Assembly (NCBI RefSeq): GCF_030731045.1
Contig: NZ_JAVALS010000004.1
Location: 212,734-276,733 of the forward strand
Source: Arthrobacter horti
GTDB taxonomy: Bacteria; Actinomycetota; Actinomycetes; Actinomycetales; Micrococcaceae
Length of the DNA: 64,000 nucleotides
Direction: 5' to 3'
The position numbers and the translations under genes are program-made. Position 1 is the stretch's first letter; every line of letters begins with the position of its first letter. Shown piece by piece: positions 16,988 through 25,677 of the stretch. The notes under the pieces were generated by a model. The model was given only the letters and a program-made list of their open reading frames with translations, was not told where the DNA came from and searched no databases.

Positions 16988-18042
16988 CAATCGACGGTCC
17001 CCTGAGCAATGTCTGCATCGGTCCGGACGCGACGGTGCACCAGGCTCTGGAAGCCATCGATCGTGGGGCAGCGGCCATCGCCCTCGTCATCTCGGAGGGA
17101 GGCCGGCTGCAGGGTGTGGTCACCGACGGCGACATCCGCAGGGGCCTGCTGAACGGCGCCGTCCTCGAATCCAAGGTCCTGGAATTCGCCAGCAGTGCGC
17201 CTCGCGTCGTAGGACCGGACGCGACCCGGGCGTCGGTGCTGGACCTGATGCGGAGCCTGAGGATCAGCGAGATCCCGGTGGTGGACGGGGACGGCAGGCT
17301 TCTGGGTCTGCACACGCTCACCGACATCGTCGGGCGACGCCGGCTGACGAACAAGGCCGTGATCATGGCCGGTGGAAAAGGGACCCGTCTCGGAGCTCTG
17401 ACGAAGGACACCCCGAAGCCCCTCATGACCGTCGCGGACCGCACCATCATCGAGTGGATCATCCTGGGCCTGGTGGAGTCCGGGATCACCGACATCTACG
17501 TGTCGGTGGCGCATCTGGCCCACAAGATCATCGAGCATCTGGGCGACGGCGCACATCTGGGCTGCAGGATCAGCTACCTCCACGAAGACCCGGCGAAGCC
17601 GCTCAACACGGCCGGAGCCCTGGGGCTCCTGCGGCACCAGGTCAAGGACCTCAGTGAACCGGTGATCGTGACCAACGCGGACCTGATGGTCCGCTATTCC
17701 GCGGCCGATCTGCTGGACTTCCACCGGTCGAAGAACGCCTCGGTCACCGTGGCGGCGCGCCCGTACTCCCACCAGGTGCCATTCGGTGTCCTGGAGATCG
17801 GTGAGGGGCGGCGCATCGAATCGGTGGTGGAGAAGCCGACCATCGAGTTCGAGATCAGCACCGGCATTTACGCCGTCTCTCCGGAGGCCCTGGACCTCAT
17901 CCCGTACATGGAGCCGTTCTCCATGCCGGACCTCGTCAACGCGTGTCTCGAGGACTCGAAGACCGTGGCAGCCTGGCCCGTCGACTCCGACTGGATCGAC
18001 GTCGGCACCCCCAAAGACCTAGCTATCGCGAAAGGCCAGTGA
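16984..18042 (+). CDS. ptmE: CBS-domain sugar-1-phosphate nucleotidyltransferase (PtmE-like)
   Basis: A 352-residue protein with two N-terminal CBS domains (about residues 8-115) followed by a nucleotidyltransferase domain with the motif VIMAGGKGTRLGALTKDTPK and later VTNADLMV for metal binding. In Campylobacter the protein with this unusual CBS plus nucleotidyltransferase layout, PtmE, makes GDP-linked glucosamine for the legionaminic-acid pathway. Its presence beside LegB/LegC/LegG/LegI is the main reason to call a GDP route here instead of a UDP route. The CBS pair suggests allosteric control by a nucleotide. ATGA coupling with the epimerase gene. Confidence 0.85.
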   Translation: MTIDGPLSNVCIGPDATVHQALEAIDRGAAAIALVISEGGRLQGVVTDGDIRRGLLNGAVLESKVLEFASSAPRVVGPDATRASVLDLMRSLRISEIPVVDGDGRLLGLHTLTDIVGRRRLTNKAVIMAGGKGTRLGALTKDTPKPLMTVADRTIIEWIILGLVESGITDIYVSVAHLAHKIIEHLGDGAHLGCRISYLHEDPAKPLNTAGALGLLRHQVKDLSEPVIVTNADLMVRYSAADLLDFHRSKNASVTVAARPYSHQVPFGVLEIGEGRRIESVVEKPTIEFEISTGIYAVSPEALDLIPYMEPFSMPDLVNACLEDSKTVAAWPVDSDWIDVGTPKDLAIAKGQ

Positions 18043-18047
18043 GCACC

Positions 18048-19055
18048 ATGAATTACAACGACATCAAAGGCAAGACCGTGGTGGTCACGGGTGCCGACGG
18101 TTTCATCGGAAGCCACGTCACCCAGCGCCTCATCGCCGAGGGCGCCAACGTCCGGGCCCTGTGCGTGTACAACTCCAACGGCTCCTATGGCTGGCTCGAT
18201 GACCTGACCCCGGACGAGCGCGACGCCGTCGACCTTCAGCTGGGTGACATCCGCGACGCCGAGTTCGTGTCCGACCTGGTCAAGGGCTCCGACGTCGTCC
18301 TGCATCTCGCCGCCCTCATCGCCATCCCGTACTCCTACCAGGCACCCCGCTCCTATGTGGAGACCAATGTGGTGGGCACCCTCAACGTCCTGGAGGGCGT
18401 CCGCCGCCACGGTGTGGGCCGTCTGGTGAACACCTCCACCTCCGAGGTGTACGGCACGCCCAAGACGGTTCCGATCACCGTGGACAATGAGCTGCGTGGC
18501 CAGTCGCCGTACAGTGCCACCAAGATCGCTGCGGACAAGCTCTGCGAGGCCTGGGCAAGCTCCTTCGAGACCCCCGTGGTGGTCCTGCGGCCGTTCAACA
18601 CTTACGGCCCGCGGCAGTCCGCCCGTGCTGTGATCCCCACGGTCCTGCAGCAGATGATCTCGGGTGCGGAGACCATCCGTCTCGGCTCGCTGACCCCGCG
18701 CCGCGACTTCACCTTCGTCGCGGACACCGCGGACGGGTTCTTCAAGGCCGCCACGGCCCAGATCCCCCTCGAGGGCCAGGTCATCCAGCTCGGAACGGGC
18801 TACGACGTCAGCATCGGCGAACTGGTGGAGATGGCGGCCAAGGTCACCGGCTCCACCGCCGAGATCCTCACCGAGGACGTCCGGGTCCGCCCGGAGGCCA
18901 GCGAGGTCATGCGTCTGCTGTCCGATCCGTCCCAGGCGCTGGCGGAGCTCGGCTGGGCCCCCCAGACCAGCCTCGAGGAAGGCCTGCGCCGCAGCGCCGA
19001 ATGGATCCAGGCACGCGGTGTCGACGCCGTCGCCGCCGCACGGTACTCCCGCTGA
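18048..19055 (+). CDS. legB: NDP-GlcNAc 4,6-dehydratase (LegB family)
   Basis: A 335-residue extended SDR (epimerase/dehydratase). NAD-binding VTGADGFIGSHV is at about residues 13-24, the catalytic Ser/Thr region is NTSTSEVYGT and the Tyr-Lys pair is YSATK. RPFNTYGPRQSARAVIPT is typical of LegB-type dehydratases. The enzyme converts GDP- or UDP-GlcNAc to the 4-keto-6-deoxy sugar, the first committed step of the pathway. ATG 18048 is chosen; a GTG at 18039 overlapping the previous stop would add three residues. The aminotransferase that uses its product follows 18 bases later. Confidence 0.9.
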   Translation: MNYNDIKGKTVVVTGADGFIGSHVTQRLIAEGANVRALCVYNSNGSYGWLDDLTPDERDAVDLQLGDIRDAEFVSDLVKGSDVVLHLAALIAIPYSYQAPRSYVETNVVGTLNVLEGVRRHGVGRLVNTSTSEVYGTPKTVPITVDNELRGQSPYSATKIAADKLCEAWASSFETPVVVLRPFNTYGPRQSARAVIPTVLQQMISGAETIRLGSLTPRRDFTFVADTADGFFKAATAQIPLEGQVIQLGTGYDVSIGELVEMAAKVTGSTAEILTEDVRVRPEASEVMRLLSDPSQALAELGWAPQTSLEEGLRRSAEWIQARGVDAVAAARYSR

Positions 19056-19073
19056 ATTTCTGAAAGGCCGATC

Positions 19074-20225
19074 GTGTCCCGAGTCCCCCTCGCCATCCCC
19101 AACATCGGCGACCGTGAAGCGGTCCTGATGAACGAGGCCATCGCCAGTGGCTTCGTCTCCTCCGTCGGTCACTTCGTCAGTGACTTCGAAGCGCGGTTCG
19201 CCGAGTACGTCGGCGCCAAGTACGCCGTCGCCTGTGCCTCGGGCACGGCCGCTCTGCACCTCGCGATGCGCCTGGCCGGCATTCAGCCGGGAGACATGGT
19301 GGCCGTCTCCGACTTCACCTTCATGGCCAGCTCGAACGCGGCGTCGTACCAGTTCGCGGAGCTGCTGCTGGTGGACTCCGACGCCGAGTCCTGGTGCATG
19401 GACGTCCCGCGTCTGCGGGCGGAGCTCGAACGGCGGAAAGCCGCCGGGGAGAAGCTGCCCAAGGCGATCGAGATCGTCCACATCCTGGGCCAGCCCGCCG
19501 ACGCCGCGGCCGCCCTGGAGCTCGCCGAGGAATATGGCATGGTCCTGATCGAGGACGCGGCGGAGGCCCTGGGGGCGACCTGGACCGAGGGCCCGTTGGC
19601 AGGCCGTCACGTGGGAACCGTCGGCCACATGGGTGCCTTCAGCTTCAACGGGAACAAGATCATGACCACCGGCGGCGGCGGTATGTTCACCACCGACGAC
19701 GAAGAGCTCGCTCAGCGCGCCAAGCACCTCTCGACCCAGGCCAGGATGCCCGACCGCGGATATCTGCACGATGAGATCGGGTTCAACTACCGGTTGACGA
19801 ACATCGCCGCCGCGCTGGGCGTGGCCCAGCTGGAGCGCCTGGACGGATTCGTGGCGACGAAGCGGGCCATCGCGGCGCGCTACAACGAGGCGTTCGCGGG
19901 CACCGGCATCCAGACGCCGCCGACCCTGAACGGACAGGAATCCACCTACTGGCTGTATTCCGTCCTGGTGCCCGGATCCCGGGGGGCCAACGCCCGCGAT
20001 GAGCTGCAGGACTTCCTCGCCGAGGCCGGAATCGAGTCGCGCTCACTGTGGCGCCCGCTGCACATGCAGCCGCCGCTGAAGGACGAGGCCAGGGTCGGCG
20101 GTGGCGTGGGGGAGGATCTCTTCGCCCGCGGCCTGTCGCTGCCGTGCTCGACCGATCTGAGTGTCGAAGACCAGCAAAGGGTCATCGACCGCGTCCTCGA
20201 ATGGGTTGCCTCGGACGGTGAGTGA
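19074..20225 (+). CDS. legC: PLP-dependent 4-aminotransferase (LegC family)
   Basis: A 383-residue DegT/DnrJ/EryC1 aminotransferase. Motifs include ACASGTAALHLAMRL, the PLP-binding LIEDAAEALGA, and the Schiff-base lysine in SFNGNKIMTTGGGG. This family adds an amino group at C4 of the 4-keto sugar made by LegB, using glutamate. GTG 19074 follows a GAAAGG site. Its last codons overlap the start of the flippase gene by eight bases, tying sugar synthesis to export genes. Other nucleotide-sugar aminotransferases look similar, but the adjacent LegB makes this assignment strong. Confidence 0.9.
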   Translation: MSRVPLAIPNIGDREAVLMNEAIASGFVSSVGHFVSDFEARFAEYVGAKYAVACASGTAALHLAMRLAGIQPGDMVAVSDFTFMASSNAASYQFAELLLVDSDAESWCMDVPRLRAELERRKAAGEKLPKAIEIVHILGQPADAAAALELAEEYGMVLIEDAAEALGATWTEGPLAGRHVGTVGHMGAFSFNGNKIMTTGGGGMFTTDDEELAQRAKHLSTQARMPDRGYLHDEIGFNYRLTNIAAALGVAQLERLDGFVATKRAIAARYNEAFAGTGIQTPPTLNGQESTYWLYSVLVPGSRGANARDELQDFLAEAGIESRSLWRPLHMQPPLKDEARVGGGVGEDLFARGLSLPCSTDLSVEDQQRVIDRVLEWVASDGE

Positions 20226-21672
20226 GGCCACTCCCGAGACCGCCGTACCGGAGGCATCCGGCCACTCCGCCAACGCGACCAGGAATTCGATCCTGTACCT
20301 CGTCGGCGCTCTGGCCCAGGGCGTGGGGGTCTTCCTCTTCCAGCCGTTCGCGCTTCACCTCCTGAACAGCGATTCTCAGTGGCAGGAGCTGTTCCTCTCG
20401 ATCTCGGTCATCCAGGTCGGTGTCATCCTGGCGGCCGCAGGTCTGCCGCTGGCGATCACCAAGGCCTGGTTCGACCCGGACGGCGCGGCGAAAGCACGCG
20501 CGATCAGCGGGTTCCTGGGCCTTGGCGGGATCATCCTGGGCGTCGGGGCCGCGGTGATCTACTCGGCGGTCACAGGCACTCTCAGCCATCCCGGAAGCTT
20601 CGCCATCGCGCTCGTCGCCATGGGCTTCCAGTCGTGCGTCCTGGGGGCCCAGGCGATCCTGCGTGCCCAGGGCCGCGCCGTGATGTTCGTGGTCCTGAGT
20701 CTGACGTCCTCCATGGTCGCTTACGCCGGCGGGCTCGTGGCCATGCTCCTCTTCGGCTCCCGGGCGACGGTCTTCATGGCGGGGTACGCGGTCATGGTGG
20801 TCCTCAGTGCCTTGCTCTCCGTGGCCGTGGCCCGCCCCGCGATGCCGTTCTCGCACGAAGGGGCGGTGAAGGAGGCCATCGCCGTCGGGCTCCCGGCCCT
20901 TCCCCACACCGGGGCGCTCATGTTGCTGACCCAGGGGGCCCCGTTCCTCCTGGCGGCCCTGGCAGCGCCCGGTGTCTCGGGCAACTACGGCAAGGTGCAG
21001 ATCTTCGTCCTGGGGACGGTCACCCTCCTCGGTGCGCTCAACAATGTGTGGGTGCCCTCACTGATGGCGGTCCGTGGACCTGCTCGCGTGGAGCGGATGC
21101 GCTCCACGATGAAGGTGGCGGTGGCCGCGGCGGTGGCTGTCACGGTCATCGCGGCATCCGGTGCGAATCTGGTGGTGCACCTCATGGCGGGCGGCAGGAC
21201 GGAACTCATACCGGTGGCCCAGGTCATGCCGTTGCTGGCCATGGGCTATGTCCTGTACCTGAACGCTTCGACGCTGCTGTTCGCCGACGGCGTCACCTGG
21301 TGGCTGTCCGTGGTGACGCCGGCGGTCCTGGTGGTGTCCATCGGGCTGGCCTGGTGGCCTGCCGTGCACGGCGATCTGGTGGGAGTGGCGGTCTCGTCCG
21401 TGGTCTCGTTCCTGCTGCTCGGCCTGGCGTACCTGCTGGTCGCCGGCAAGAGGGCGGCCGGCGGATGGCCCATGGGGGTGTTCCTCCTGGGATGCGCCGT
21501 GGTTCTGATCTACGTGGGCGGTCTGCGCCTGTTGCCGACTGACTTGCTGACGGGCCTGCTGACCGTTGCGCTGGTCACGGCCCTCATCGTCGGCGGGGTG
21601 CTCTTCAAGCTGAGCCGGGTGCGGCGGGCGGCCCGGGCGACGTCCGCCGGGAAGGACGGCTCCGATGTCTGA
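20218..21672 (+). CDS. Wzx-like polysaccharide flippase (MOP superfamily), copy 1
   Basis: A 484-residue polytopic membrane protein with about 12-14 hydrophobic helices and the N-terminal pattern LYLVGALAQG, QPFALHLL, AAAGLPLAITKAWFDPDG. It looks like an oligosaccharide flippase of the MOP/Wzx class that moves undecaprenyl-PP-linked units outwards. GTG 20218 is the start that fits the neighbouring gene (8-base overlap); the open frame further upstream runs inside legC. It shares several long motifs with the minus-strand gene at 24271-25677 and is clearly its paralogue. Confidence 0.82.
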   Translation: MSEATPETAVPEASGHSANATRNSILYLVGALAQGVGVFLFQPFALHLLNSDSQWQELFLSISVIQVGVILAAAGLPLAITKAWFDPDGAAKARAISGFLGLGGIILGVGAAVIYSAVTGTLSHPGSFAIALVAMGFQSCVLGAQAILRAQGRAVMFVVLSLTSSMVAYAGGLVAMLLFGSRATVFMAGYAVMVVLSALLSVAVARPAMPFSHEGAVKEAIAVGLPALPHTGALMLLTQGAPFLLAALAAPGVSGNYGKVQIFVLGTVTLLGALNNVWVPSLMAVRGPARVERMRSTMKVAVAAAVAVTVIAASGANLVVHLMAGGRTELIPVAQVMPLLAMGYVLYLNASTLLFADGVTWWLSVVTPAVLVVSIGLAWWPAVHGDLVGVAVSSVVSFLLLGLAYLLVAGKRAAGGWPMGVFLLGCAVVLIYVGGLRLLPTDLLTGLLTVALVTALIVGGVLFKLSRVRRAARATSAGKDGSDV

Positions 21673-22831
21673 GCCGGAGACTCTGCAGCAGGAGAGCCGG
21701 ACGACGGCGAGGACCGGCCCGGTCGTCTTCTTCGATTTCGCCCGGGGCGTCTCCGCGCAGGCCGTGGTGCTCGGCCATGCGCTGAACATCTTCCTCCCGG
21801 CGATCTTCATGCCGCCGGGCGGCCACGTCTTCTACATCCAGTCCTTCGCCGTGATCATTTTCTTCGTGCTCTCCGGGTTCCTGATCACGAGCGCGGTCCT
21901 GAAGAAGAAGGACCGGGAGGATTTCACTTTCGGGTCCTATCTGATCGATCGCGTGGCGAGGGTGATCTATCCGCTGATCCCGGCTCTGGGGCTCATCCTG
22001 GCGGGTGATCTGCTCATGTTCGGCCGATCGACGCGTCTTCCGTTCGACTACGTGGACCTGGAGCCGCAGACCGTGGTGGCCGCGTTCACCATGCTCTTCA
22101 ACCATCCCGTCCTCCTGGAGCTCGCCCCCGCGGCGGGCCTCCCGTGGCTCAGCGCCGGTCCTCTCGGCACCGGCGCGCCTCTCTGGTCCGTGGTGGCGGA
22201 GTGGTGGATCTACGTGGCCTTCGGTGTCCTGGCGTTCATCGCCGTGAAGAAGCTCAAAGCGGGGGTCGGCACAGGGATCCTCCTGGCCTTCTCCATCGCG
22301 GTCCCGCTGGGCTACATGGCGAAGGGTGGCTATGAGTCGCTGGCATGGGTGATCGGGATGCTGTACGCACTCGCCGCCCATCGCATGTCATCGTTGCCGA
22401 AGGCGTTCCACACGATGATGCTCCTGGTCGGTCTCGGAGGCCTGCTCGCAGGGCTCTGGTACACGAAGATGAATCTTCATTCCGCGGCCACGGTCATTCC
22501 GTCCGCGGTGGCATTCTGTCACCTGTACTTCCTGGGCACGGACCCGGGTTCCCGGACCCGCGTTTCACGGGAGGGCCGGTTCCAGCGGGTGTACCGTTCC
22601 GGCAGTCTGTTCCTGTCGAGCTACAGCTACTCCCTGTATCTTCTGCATTTCTCGGTGGTGACGTACCTCTGGGTGCTCCTGCACGGCCGGATCCCCACGG
22701 CGGGGCTGATCCTCGTATCGGTGCTCCTCAGCAACGCCGTGGCATACGTGTTCCATCTGCTCGTCGAACGTCATTTCCACCGGGTGGGGAAGTTCCTGAA
22801 GCGCCGGCTTCTGCGCTCGAACCAATACTGA
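21665..22831 (+). CDS. Acyltransferase-3 family membrane protein
   Basis: A 388-residue membrane acyltransferase with about ten helices. The acyltransferase-3 motifs are FFDFARGVSAQAVVLGHAL, FAVIIFFVLSGFLITSA and SYSYSLYLLHFSVVTYL. Unlike the enzyme at 2410-4566 it has no SGNH domain and ends shortly after the last helix. It overlaps the flippase gene by eight bases and therefore belongs to the same transcript. Likely role: O- or N-acylation of a sugar in the polymer made by this locus. Confidence 0.85.
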   Translation: MSEPETLQQESRTTARTGPVVFFDFARGVSAQAVVLGHALNIFLPAIFMPPGGHVFYIQSFAVIIFFVLSGFLITSAVLKKKDREDFTFGSYLIDRVARVIYPLIPALGLILAGDLLMFGRSTRLPFDYVDLEPQTVVAAFTMLFNHPVLLELAPAAGLPWLSAGPLGTGAPLWSVVAEWWIYVAFGVLAFIAVKKLKAGVGTGILLAFSIAVPLGYMAKGGYESLAWVIGMLYALAAHRMSSLPKAFHTMMLLVGLGGLLAGLWYTKMNLHSAATVIPSAVAFCHLYFLGTDPGSRTRVSREGRFQRVYRSGSLFLSSYSYSLYLLHFSVVTYLWVLLHGRIPTAGLILVSVLLSNAVAYVFHLLVERHFHRVGKFLKRRLLRSNQY

Positions 22832-22856
22832 ATCCACGTGGCTGCGGGATTGCCGG

Positions 22857-22862
22857 TAGAAT
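22857..22862 (+). promoter_or_regulatory. Putative -10 box (TAGAAT)
   Basis: TAGAAT sits in the 140-bp gap before the membrane protein gene. It would start transcription near 22869 and give a leader of about 100 bases before ATG 22972. No clear -35 and no other feature is seen in this gap. Confidence 0.35.
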
Positions 22863-22971
22863 GAATCGCCGCCGATCCTGTATCCGGGACACAGAGTGGT
22901 CACTGCCGCTTACCGGTCGGTCACCGACGGGGATGGTGATGCGGTCTTCGTCAGGGGAAACAGGTGAATCC

Positions 22972-24246
22972 ATGGGACGTCGTCGTGCTCAATCCGTAAC
23001 CGTCGTCCGTTGGCGCTGGTGGCTGCATGGCCTGATCTCGGCGCTCTTCGTGGTGGTGGCCGTGAGTCTGGGTCCGGGCGTGGTCTGGGGAGACACGGTT
23101 CAGTACATCCGGATCGCGCACGAGCTCCAGGGGGATTCCCCGGATGTGGCCTGGACGAAGGCCTATACGGAATTCTGTGAGCACCCGTCCATCCCGTACA
23201 CGGGCAGTGTGGACGACTGTGTCACCACCACGATGGCAGGCCACGGCCCGGTGATCGGCTACATCGACCGGAATCCTCAGTACCAGGCGATCTTCACCCC
23301 TAGAATCGGCTACCCGCTGGTCTCGATCCCGCTGATGAATCTCCTCGGCGACCGGGTGGGGCTGTGGCTCGTGGCGGTGTTCTTCTGCGCCCTGGCCGGC
23401 TTCATCTTCGCCCGTTTGGCGGTCCTTGCGGGCCTGCCGGCCGTGGCCGCAGCCACGGCCCAGATCGCCTTCTACGCCCTTCCGATGAGCATCCCGCACG
23501 GCATCGCATTGCTGGCGGAGGGGCCGACCCTGATGGCCGGCCTGGTGCTGGTCTGGGGCGTGGCGGAGGTCCTCCGGCGACGGTGGTTCACCGGTGTCCT
23601 GCTCAGTCTGGCCGGCTTCGGTCTGGTGCTGTTCTTCAAATACTCGTCCCTGATGCTGCTGACGCTGAGTGTTCTCCTGCTCGGGGTCTTGATGATCCTC
23701 TTCCGCAGCAAGCCTGCGAGAGCCGCGGGGTTCCGGCAGACGGTGCTCGGGGCAGGCCTGTTCGCGGCGAGCCTGGCGGTGAATGTCGTGTTCAACTTCC
23801 CGGGGCTTGCCGAGAGTCTTCAGGACACGTTCACCGGCCACTATCTGCGGCCGCCCGTGCCGGACCCTCTGCAGAGGCTCGTCGCACTGGAGGGGGACTT
23901 CCTGCAGAAGTTCGTCGCCGCGATCCCCGCCAACGCCGGCTATGCCCTCGTCGTCCTGGCCGCGTTGGCCGGTTTCGTCCTGGCCGCTCGCCGTCGGCTC
24001 CTGACACCGGTGAGCTGGGCGGTTCTCCCGCTCTCGCTCTACGGAGTCCTCAGCGTCGTCGGGCATCCGGTGTACACGCAGGCCGAGCGCCTGGGCTCAC
24101 CGTTCTGGACGATCGTCGCGCTGGGTGCCGGATGCCTCGTGTGGGCGCTCATCCCTCGCCGTCGAGGTGCCGGGCAGCCGGGCGCCGCGCGGCTGGAAGC
24201 CGGCCGCGCTGGAGGTCCGAGCGACGACGGCGTGGCGGCGCGCTGA
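22972..24246 (+). CDS. Polytopic membrane protein, possible GT-C glycosyltransferase
   Basis: A 424-residue protein with about ten hydrophobic helices. After the first helix an extracytoplasmic loop of roughly 90 residues begins GDTVQYIRIAHELQGDSP, with an acidic residue placed as in GT-C enzymes. I do not recognise a named family. ATG 22972 is the start nearest to usable ribosome-site sequences (AGGGGAAACAGG). In-frame ATG codons at 22861 and 22933 are alternatives, but the first overlaps a -10 box. Its C-terminus is basic and Gly/Ala-rich. It converges with the second flippase gene. A role as a lipid-linked sugar transferase is inference. Confidence 0.65.
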   Translation: MGRRRAQSVTVVRWRWWLHGLISALFVVVAVSLGPGVVWGDTVQYIRIAHELQGDSPDVAWTKAYTEFCEHPSIPYTGSVDDCVTTTMAGHGPVIGYIDRNPQYQAIFTPRIGYPLVSIPLMNLLGDRVGLWLVAVFFCALAGFIFARLAVLAGLPAVAAATAQIAFYALPMSIPHGIALLAEGPTLMAGLVLVWGVAEVLRRRWFTGVLLSLAGFGLVLFFKYSSLMLLTLSVLLLGVLMILFRSKPARAAGFRQTVLGAGLFAASLAVNVVFNFPGLAESLQDTFTGHYLRPPVPDPLQRLVALEGDFLQKFVAAIPANAGYALVVLAALAGFVLAARRRLLTPVSWAVLPLSLYGVLSVVGHPVYTQAERLGSPFWTIVALGAGCLVWALIPRRRGAGQPGAARLEAGRAGGPSDDGVAAR

Positions 24247-24270
24247 GGGCGGGCGCGCCGTCGTCGTGGG

Positions 24271-25677
24271 TCAGGAGACCTGGTCCGCCATCGCGGCTGA
24301 GCGCGCCCTCCGCCGGAGAGCGACGGCGCCGCCGGCCATGAGCAGGACGAGGAGCCCGAGCTCGGCGACTGAGAGCAGGAGCCAGGTTGGCTGGAACACC
24401 GTCAGCGCGGTGATGGCCGCGGTCACGGGAAGCCCGATGAGCACGAGCCGGAGGTCCACGAGACCGGGCCTGACCCTCCGGGCGATGAGGGCGTACAGCA
24501 CACCGAGGACGGCGAAGCCGGCCACCTTCACCAGGGCCACGGCCATCAGATTCTCGGAGGCGGAGACCAGGACCAGGCACCCGAGCTGAGCCGCGGCGAC
24601 CAGGGGCGTGATGATCGCCATGGAGCGTGTGCGGTTGACCGCCACCAATTGCGTGGTCGCCATCAGGAAGATCACGTAGCCCACCGCGACGCCGGGCAGG
24701 ATCCGGGCCACGGCGAACTGCTGGGAAGACAGGTCGTGAGCGAGGATGTTGGCGGCGAAGACGGCGCCCGTGCTGCCGAGCAGGACCAGGGCCAAGGACA
24801 CGCCGAGGGCCTCTTTCTGGGTCCGGCTGATCGAGCCGTCCGAGTCGTCCCCCCGGCGCGCCAGCAAGGTGGTCTCCCAGACATTGGCCAGGGCGAGGAC
24901 CACGGAGAGCGGTCCGAGAGCCATGGGCAGCATGGCGCCGTATACGCCGTAGCTTGCCGGCCCGTGCATTGCGTTCAGCACGAACGATTCGCCCTGGAGC
25001 ATGAGCACGAGCGCGATGCTGTGGGGGAGCAGGGGCAGGGAGCTCCTGGTGGAGTCGCGGACCAGTCCGGGGAAAGCGAACGGGCGTTCCGGCCGGACGA
25101 GCAGCGCGCTGAAGACCGCCGTCACGGCCACCACCAGGGTGAACGCGCCGAGGTACGCCGTGGCGCTCCGGTCCACGAAGAGCACCGCGGCCAGACCTGC
25201 GAGGTGGCCCACGGTCTGGGCCCCGATGGTCAGCAGGACGAATGCGACGGCGCGCTTCTGGGCCCTCAGGACGGCGAGGCACATCTGGATGGCACCCAGC
25301 AGGCCTACGGCGAACAGCGCCAGGATCAACGACAGCTCGTCACCCAGGGTTCCCTTGAAGCCGAACCAAGCGGCCAGGACCGCCGCGGCCGCCGCGCCGA
25401 GGCCCAGAGACTGCAGGATCCCGAAACCTGCCAGCGAGCGTGCCTTGTCGTGCCCCCTGTCGGGGTCGAAGAACGTCCTGGTGATCACCAGAGGCAGCCC
25501 GGCCAGGATGACGATGAGGGAGATGGAGACCACCGAGAGGTTGAACGCCACCCTGCCCCATTCGTCCGGGGCGAGGAGACGCTGGACGAACGGCTGTGTC
25601 AGGAGCGGGCCGGCGCCCTGGGCGACCGCGGCGATGAGATACAGGGTTCGCTGGGACGCCTCACTGCGTGCACTCAT
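24271..25677 (-). CDS. Wzx-like polysaccharide flippase (MOP superfamily), copy 2
   Basis: A 468-residue membrane protein with 12-14 helices. The N-terminal patterns LYLIAAVAQG, QPFVQRLL and LAGLPLVITRTFFDPDRG closely match the plus-strand flippase at 20218-21672. It starts within the stop of the GT2 gene upstream (ATGA), so GT2 and flippase form a two-gene unit. Two paralogous flippases in one locus suggest that two different lipid-linked glycans are exported, or that one duplicated and diverged. Confidence 0.82.
   Translation of the reverse strand: MSARSEASQRTLYLIAAVAQGAGPLLTQPFVQRLLAPDEWGRVAFNLSVVSISLIVILAGLPLVITRTFFDPDRGHDKARSLAGFGILQSLGLGAAAAAVLAAWFGFKGTLGDELSLILALFAVGLLGAIQMCLAVLRAQKRAVAFVLLTIGAQTVGHLAGLAAVLFVDRSATAYLGAFTLVVAVTAVFSALLVRPERPFAFPGLVRDSTRSSLPLLPHSIALVLMLQGESFVLNAMHGPASYGVYGAMLPMALGPLSVVLALANVWETTLLARRGDDSDGSISRTQKEALGVSLALVLLGSTGAVFAANILAHDLSSQQFAVARILPGVAVGYVIFLMATTQLVAVNRTRSMAIITPLVAAAQLGCLVLVSASENLMAVALVKVAGFAVLGVLYALIARRVRPGLVDLRLVLIGLPVTAAITALTVFQPTWLLLSVAELGLLVLLMAGGAVALRRRARSAAMADQVS

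Noticed and set aside
16984..18042. CBS-nucleotidyltransferase as a plain mannose-1-phosphate guanylyltransferase for GDP-mannose
   Set aside because: The two N-terminal CBS domains and the position among Leg genes fit PtmE better than a GDP-mannose enzyme, although this cannot be proved from sequence.
17868..19769. 633-codon minus-strand frame across ptmE, legB and legC
   Set aside because: It crosses three well-supported genes in antisense and shows no family motif.
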